The notes under the pieces were generated by a model, which did not search any database, was not told where the DNA came from, and saw nothing but the letters and a program-made list of their open reading frames with translations. Below, piece by piece: positions 60,368 to 64,000 of a DNA stretch of 64,000 bases. The DNA is from Purshia tridentata (Eukaryota; Streptophyta; Magnoliopsida; Rosales; Rosaceae): positions 1-64,000 of the forward strand of contig QANT01007069.1 of the NCBI GenBank assembly GCA_003254885.1, read 5' to 3'. Each line of letters opens with the position of its first letter. Within the stretch, counting starts at the first letter, position 1. A program made the position numbers and the translations under genes.

Positions 60368-60874
60368 AAATTCTTTCTGCTTGGTGGCTGCGAGAGGGAA
60401 AAGAAGTGTATTATGAGAGGGACTAGATGCTGTAGACTACTTTGTAATCTTTTAGATTGTGATTGCTGAGCCTGAAATATATTACGACGTCTCCTCCAAC
60501 ACCTTTTTCACCCATGTGTTGCTCAAAGACAGGAAAAAGAAAATACAAAGCTTCACTAATGCAATCTTCACCAACTCATTGTTTTGGGCCAATTCAATTG
60601 TAAGAAACATAAACCCAGCTGTGGATCGAGCCTGAATGACCCAGAAACACCACTATATGGCAGCAACTTAGTAACTTGCTAACCAAACTATTGGTCGCCA
60701 TACCATATTTTAGAGTTTAGACTAGTCATTTTATTTGTATTAACTTGAATTAAAAAAAATATAAATATCTTTTTTCTTCTGCCTTTTCTCTCTCTCCTCT
60801 CACACTATCCTTTCTTTCCTTGCTTTCAATAGGAGAGAGTGTTTGTATAATTAGAAAAAATTCAATGAGACAGT
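60368..60874. other. Gap downstream of the ZIP gene
   Basis: The remainder of the ZIP 3' untranslated region and AT-rich spacer. No gene recognised. Confidence 0.55.
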
Positions 60875-61473
60875 TCTAGCGCGACCCTTTTTCACATATG
60901 TGAGATATGAATATGATCACTCATGTTGGTGAGTTTCACCCCCCATTTATGAGAGATGATTGTACTGAGCCAGTCTTATAATTAAGTTTGAAACTGAAAA
61001 GTATTGGTAATTGTTTTCGTTTTTTGTTTTTTGTTTTTTTTTAAGTATTGGTAATTTGTTTAAAAGTTACGAGTGATGAGCCAAAAAAAAACTGGGTTTA
61101 GGAGTTAATAATGAAAACATGCTCTAGCAAAAAGAAGGATGAGAAGGAAGAAAAATGAATGATCTAGCGCGACCCTTTTTCACATATGTGAGATATGCTT
61201 TGTTACATATGTGAGATAGGAATATGATCACTCATGTTGGTGAGTTTCACCCCCCATTTATGAGAGATGATTGTACTGAGCCAGTCTTATAATTAAGTTT
61301 GAAACTGAAAAGTATTGGTAATTGTTTTCGTTTTTTGTTTTTTGTTTTTTTTTAAGTATTGGTAATTTGTTTAAAAGTTACGAGTGATGAGCCAAAAAAA
61401 AACTGGGTTCAGGAGTTAATAATGAAAACATGCTCTGGCAAAAAGAAGGATGAGAAGGAAGAAAAATGAATGA
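60875..61473. repeat. Tandem duplication of about 288 bp upstream of the galactosyltransferase
   Basis: Copy 1 is 60875-61162 and copy 2 is 61163-61473. They abut, are nearly identical, and differ chiefly by a 23-bp insertion in copy 2 that itself repeats ACATATGTGAGATA. The right end is 210 bp before the start codon of the next gene, so copy 2 lies in its promoter. Confidence 0.92.
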
Positions 61474-61682
61474 AGATTGAAGAATCCGAAAATAAATAAA
61501 AAAGAAAAGCAAAGTGAAGTGAAAGTGTGAAACTGACCTTCCAACTCTTGCAGTTGAGACTTGAGTGTCACTCTTCACCGAGTCTTCTCTCTCCCGACCC
61601 TGAGATCTAGCACACTGCCTGCATACGCTCACTGTGTGAGAGTGAGACTCACAGTCGCATAACATTCCAGTAATTGACCAAA

Positions 61683-63660
61683 ATGCCCCTCTTTTCCCAC
61701 CGCCAATCTTCCTCCCTCCCCACCACCACCTCCACCACCTCCACCACCTCTCCCTCCTACTCCTCCAAGCTCCTCAAGCCTCTCAAACCCAATTCTGTCC
61801 CTGTCACTCCTCGCACTCCTCTGCCCATTATCGTCTTTTCCCTCATCTCCCTTATCCTCGGCCTCGCCGGGACCATCTTCGCCGTCACCGCTCTCCGTCG
61901 CCCCATTCCTCTCCCCGTTTTCCGATGCGGAAAATCCGAAGACACCTTCCGGGCATTCTACTCGCTACCCAATTCTCGGAAGCATGGTGATCATAACGGT
62001 GGTCTGGTTGATCGGCCTAAGCTTCTTGGGTTCGTCGGAATTCAGACCGGTTTCGGCTCCGCTGATCGCCGTGCGGCTTTGCGCAACACTTGGTTTCCTT
62101 CCAACCCAGATGGCCTTTTGAGGTGTATTCACCTTCTCAGCTGCAAAGTTACTAAATTTAGTTATATCCGATCGATTTTTGTATTGATCAGATTGTTTTT
62201 ATATGATTCTGAAGTATTCTTGTTTGATATTACTTCGGGGTTTGTTACCATGATCAGTTGCTGTGTTTGATCTTTTTTAACTTAGCTATGATTTTTTATA
62301 TTAACTCAGCAAGATCAACAATCTGGCTTTGATGAAAATGCCTATTTCTGTTGCCCAGTTTATTGGGGTTGTACCAATGCGTTTTGTTTCATTAATATAT
62401 TTTGTAGGTTGGAACAAGCTACTGGTTTAGCTTTTAGGTTCGTTATTGGGCGATCAAAAGATGTAAAGAAGATGGCAGAGGTTCAGAAAGAGATAGACAA
62501 GCACAGAGACTTTTTGGTCATTGATATCAAGGAAGAATATTTAAACCTTCCATGGAAAACGTAAGAGTCATCAATTTGTATTAAATTTTGTCATGTGGAC
62601 GGCTTTGTGTTCTTGCCAGTTCATGTCATATTGCTTTCTCACTCTATTTTGTAGGTTGGAATTTTTCAAAGCAGCTTTTCAACTCTTCGAAGCAGATTAT
62701 TATGTCAAAGTTGATGATGACATTTATTTGCGTCCAGGTAAATTAAAATGCAGACTTTGTGAGTACATAATAAACAGTGAGCATGAGTACATTAAAATTC
62801 ACTGATGTTTCTATGATTTTGTCAGATCGACTAGCAACACTTCTAGCCAAGGAACGAACACATTCACAAACTTACATTGGATGCATGAAGAAAGGACCAG
62901 TGATCACTGACCCTAAAATGAAATGGTAAATGGGTTTTCATATTATTGTTGCAGAGTTTTTACCTGTGAGATTGGTCGTTTATTTTTCCTGAGAAACCTG
63001 TCCATGATTTATTATTTATCAATTATGATCACAAACATTTCAGGTATGAGAAATCAGGACATCTGATTGGGAATGAATACTTCTTGCATGCTTACGGTCC
63101 TATATATGTTCTCTCTGCAGAGGTGGTAGCATCATTGGCTGTTACTAGAAATAACAGGTCTGCCACCCGTTTTCTTTATATTAGTTATTCTTTCTTTCAG
63201 TAATGATCTTTTTCCTTGATTCAATAATTTTTATTTAATTTGGTTTTGGGTTTTAGCTATATGGTGCCCATAGTAGAAACTTGAAGGAACATAAGTTCTA
63301 TTAAAACATGAATGGGATTCATTGGGTGAATCTACCTTTGTCCTCGAATCTTCTTATTATCTCCATTATTTTGTTTTACCATAATTATATAAGGGTTTTG
63401 CTGCCTACAGCATTCTTTTTAAACCTGTTTTGAGCTTTCATTTGGAGAGTTTTTAAATTGTTAATTCATTTCCTTTAGATGTCCCTTTGCTTAATAGATG
63501 TAGTTTCTAGCTTCCAGTTTGAGAATGTTTAGCAATGAGGATGTCACGATTGGATCATGGATGCTTGCTATGAATGTCCATCATGAGGATAACCGTGCAT
63601 TATGTGATCCTCGCTGCACACCTACATCTATTGCAGTGTGGGACATTCCAAAATGCTCAG
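61683..63660 (+). CDS. GT31 beta-1,3-galactosyltransferase-like protein, B3GALT14 group (3' end outside window)
   Basis: Six exons are visible: 61683-62122, 62408-62560, 62655-62737, 62826-62925, 63044-63157 and 63518-63660. All joins keep frame and code 344 residues. Type II Golgi protein: a short Ser/Thr/Pro-rich cytosolic tail, a TM anchor at about 47-70 ([19 protein letters not shown]), then the GT31 catalytic domain. Motifs: [20 protein letters not shown], the metal-binding [20 protein letters not shown], and [13 protein letters not shown] with its expected catalytic acidic residue. The reading frame continues through a donor at 63661 (TGCTCAG/GTACCT). The short C-terminal exon is not in the remaining 340 bases, so the gene is cut by the window edge. 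The likely role is adding galactose to arabinogalactan proteins or N-glycans; the substrate is not shown. An upstream TTG in frame at 61674 was rejected for the ATG at 61683. Confidence 0.93.
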
Positions 63661-64000
63661 GTACCTATATTTATTATTGAACTCAAAGAGCATTCTTCTT
63701 TTCATGGAATAGTTTGTACACGTTTGCATTGTCATTGTCATGCACATTTGTTGTGTCATAGACTCATAGTTAGTATAGTACTTTCACCTGAAAAATGTAT
63801 TAACTCAATCTGTGAAGTAATCTCATGAATGCTCTTGAAAGATACCATTAGCCAGTATGTGGATTTTTTGATAAGCAATGCCCTTGAAGAACTTGAATCT
63901 TGGCATAGAAAATGAAGAGCACTGGATGGCTTATTTGCCAAAGAATGTTAGTGTTCAAAAAATATTGTTCGTGAGAGTCTCAAACAGATCACTGTCAACT
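63661..64000 (+). other. Intron of the galactosyltransferase running out of the window
   Basis: Begins with GTACCT directly after exon 6. No acceptor followed by a sequence resembling the conserved GLCxP C-terminus was found, so the last exon should lie beyond position 64000. Confidence 0.7.

Overview
The window is nuclear plant DNA: AT-rich spacers, GT-AG introns of about 80 bp to 1.9 kb, and eukaryotic gene families throughout. Plant-only families (plastid sulfolipid synthase, IDD zinc finger, LBD, CC-type glutaredoxin, delta-8 sphingolipid desaturase) place it in a land plant. Protein similarity as I recall it fits a core eudicot, with Rosaceae (a Prunus-like genome) plausible but not proven. 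Single N bases at 3187, 10455 and 60219 suggest a draft assembly.

Fourteen protein-coding genes can be supported. In order: CC-type glutaredoxin (+, 3936-4412); PM-ANT1-like adenine nucleotide carrier (-, 7109-9974); IDD C2H2 transcription factor (+, 13013-15246); FTSH4 mitochondrial i-AAA protease (+, 17978-21982); S33-like alpha/beta hydrolase (+, 24214-26293); SQD1 UDP-sulfoquinovose synthase (-, 27394-28999); delta-8 sphingolipid desaturase (+, 31591-32937); divergent LBD protein (+, 33680-34597); LRR-III receptor pseudokinase (-, 35890-37863); NDR1/HIN1-like LEA_2 protein (-, 40252-41076); CREST-type membrane protein (-, 44088-45783); DUF4408/DUF761 protein (-, 49158-50099); IRT3/ZIP4-like metal transporter (+, 58115-60194); and a GT31 galactosyltransferase (+, 61683 onward) whose last exon lies past the window. 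Exon joins were worked out by hand from splice signals and preserved reading frame.

The genes do not form one pathway. Local themes exist: SQD1 and the sphingolipid desaturase are divergent lipid-biosynthesis neighbours. FTSH4, the DUF761 gene and the galactosyltransferase recall an Arabidopsis chromosome 2 neighbourhood, which points to ancestral synteny rather than functional clustering. The 50.1-58.1 kb stretch is a gene-poor, transposon-like island with a PIF/Harbinger-type MITE (55162-55962) and arrays of short inverted repeats.

The most notable structural signal is repeated local tandem duplication in non-coding DNA. A 310-bp copy covers the SQD1 promoter and first leader exon (29494-30113). 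A 288/311-bp copy sits just upstream of the galactosyltransferase (60875-61473). A roughly 90-99-bp copy starts at the last codons of the ZIP gene (60180-60367). Two unrelated duplications share a 94-bp unit (15864-16051 and 54553-54740). Within coding DNA, the LBD gene carries a 14-15-residue tandem repeat tail. I found no clearly novel biological system.
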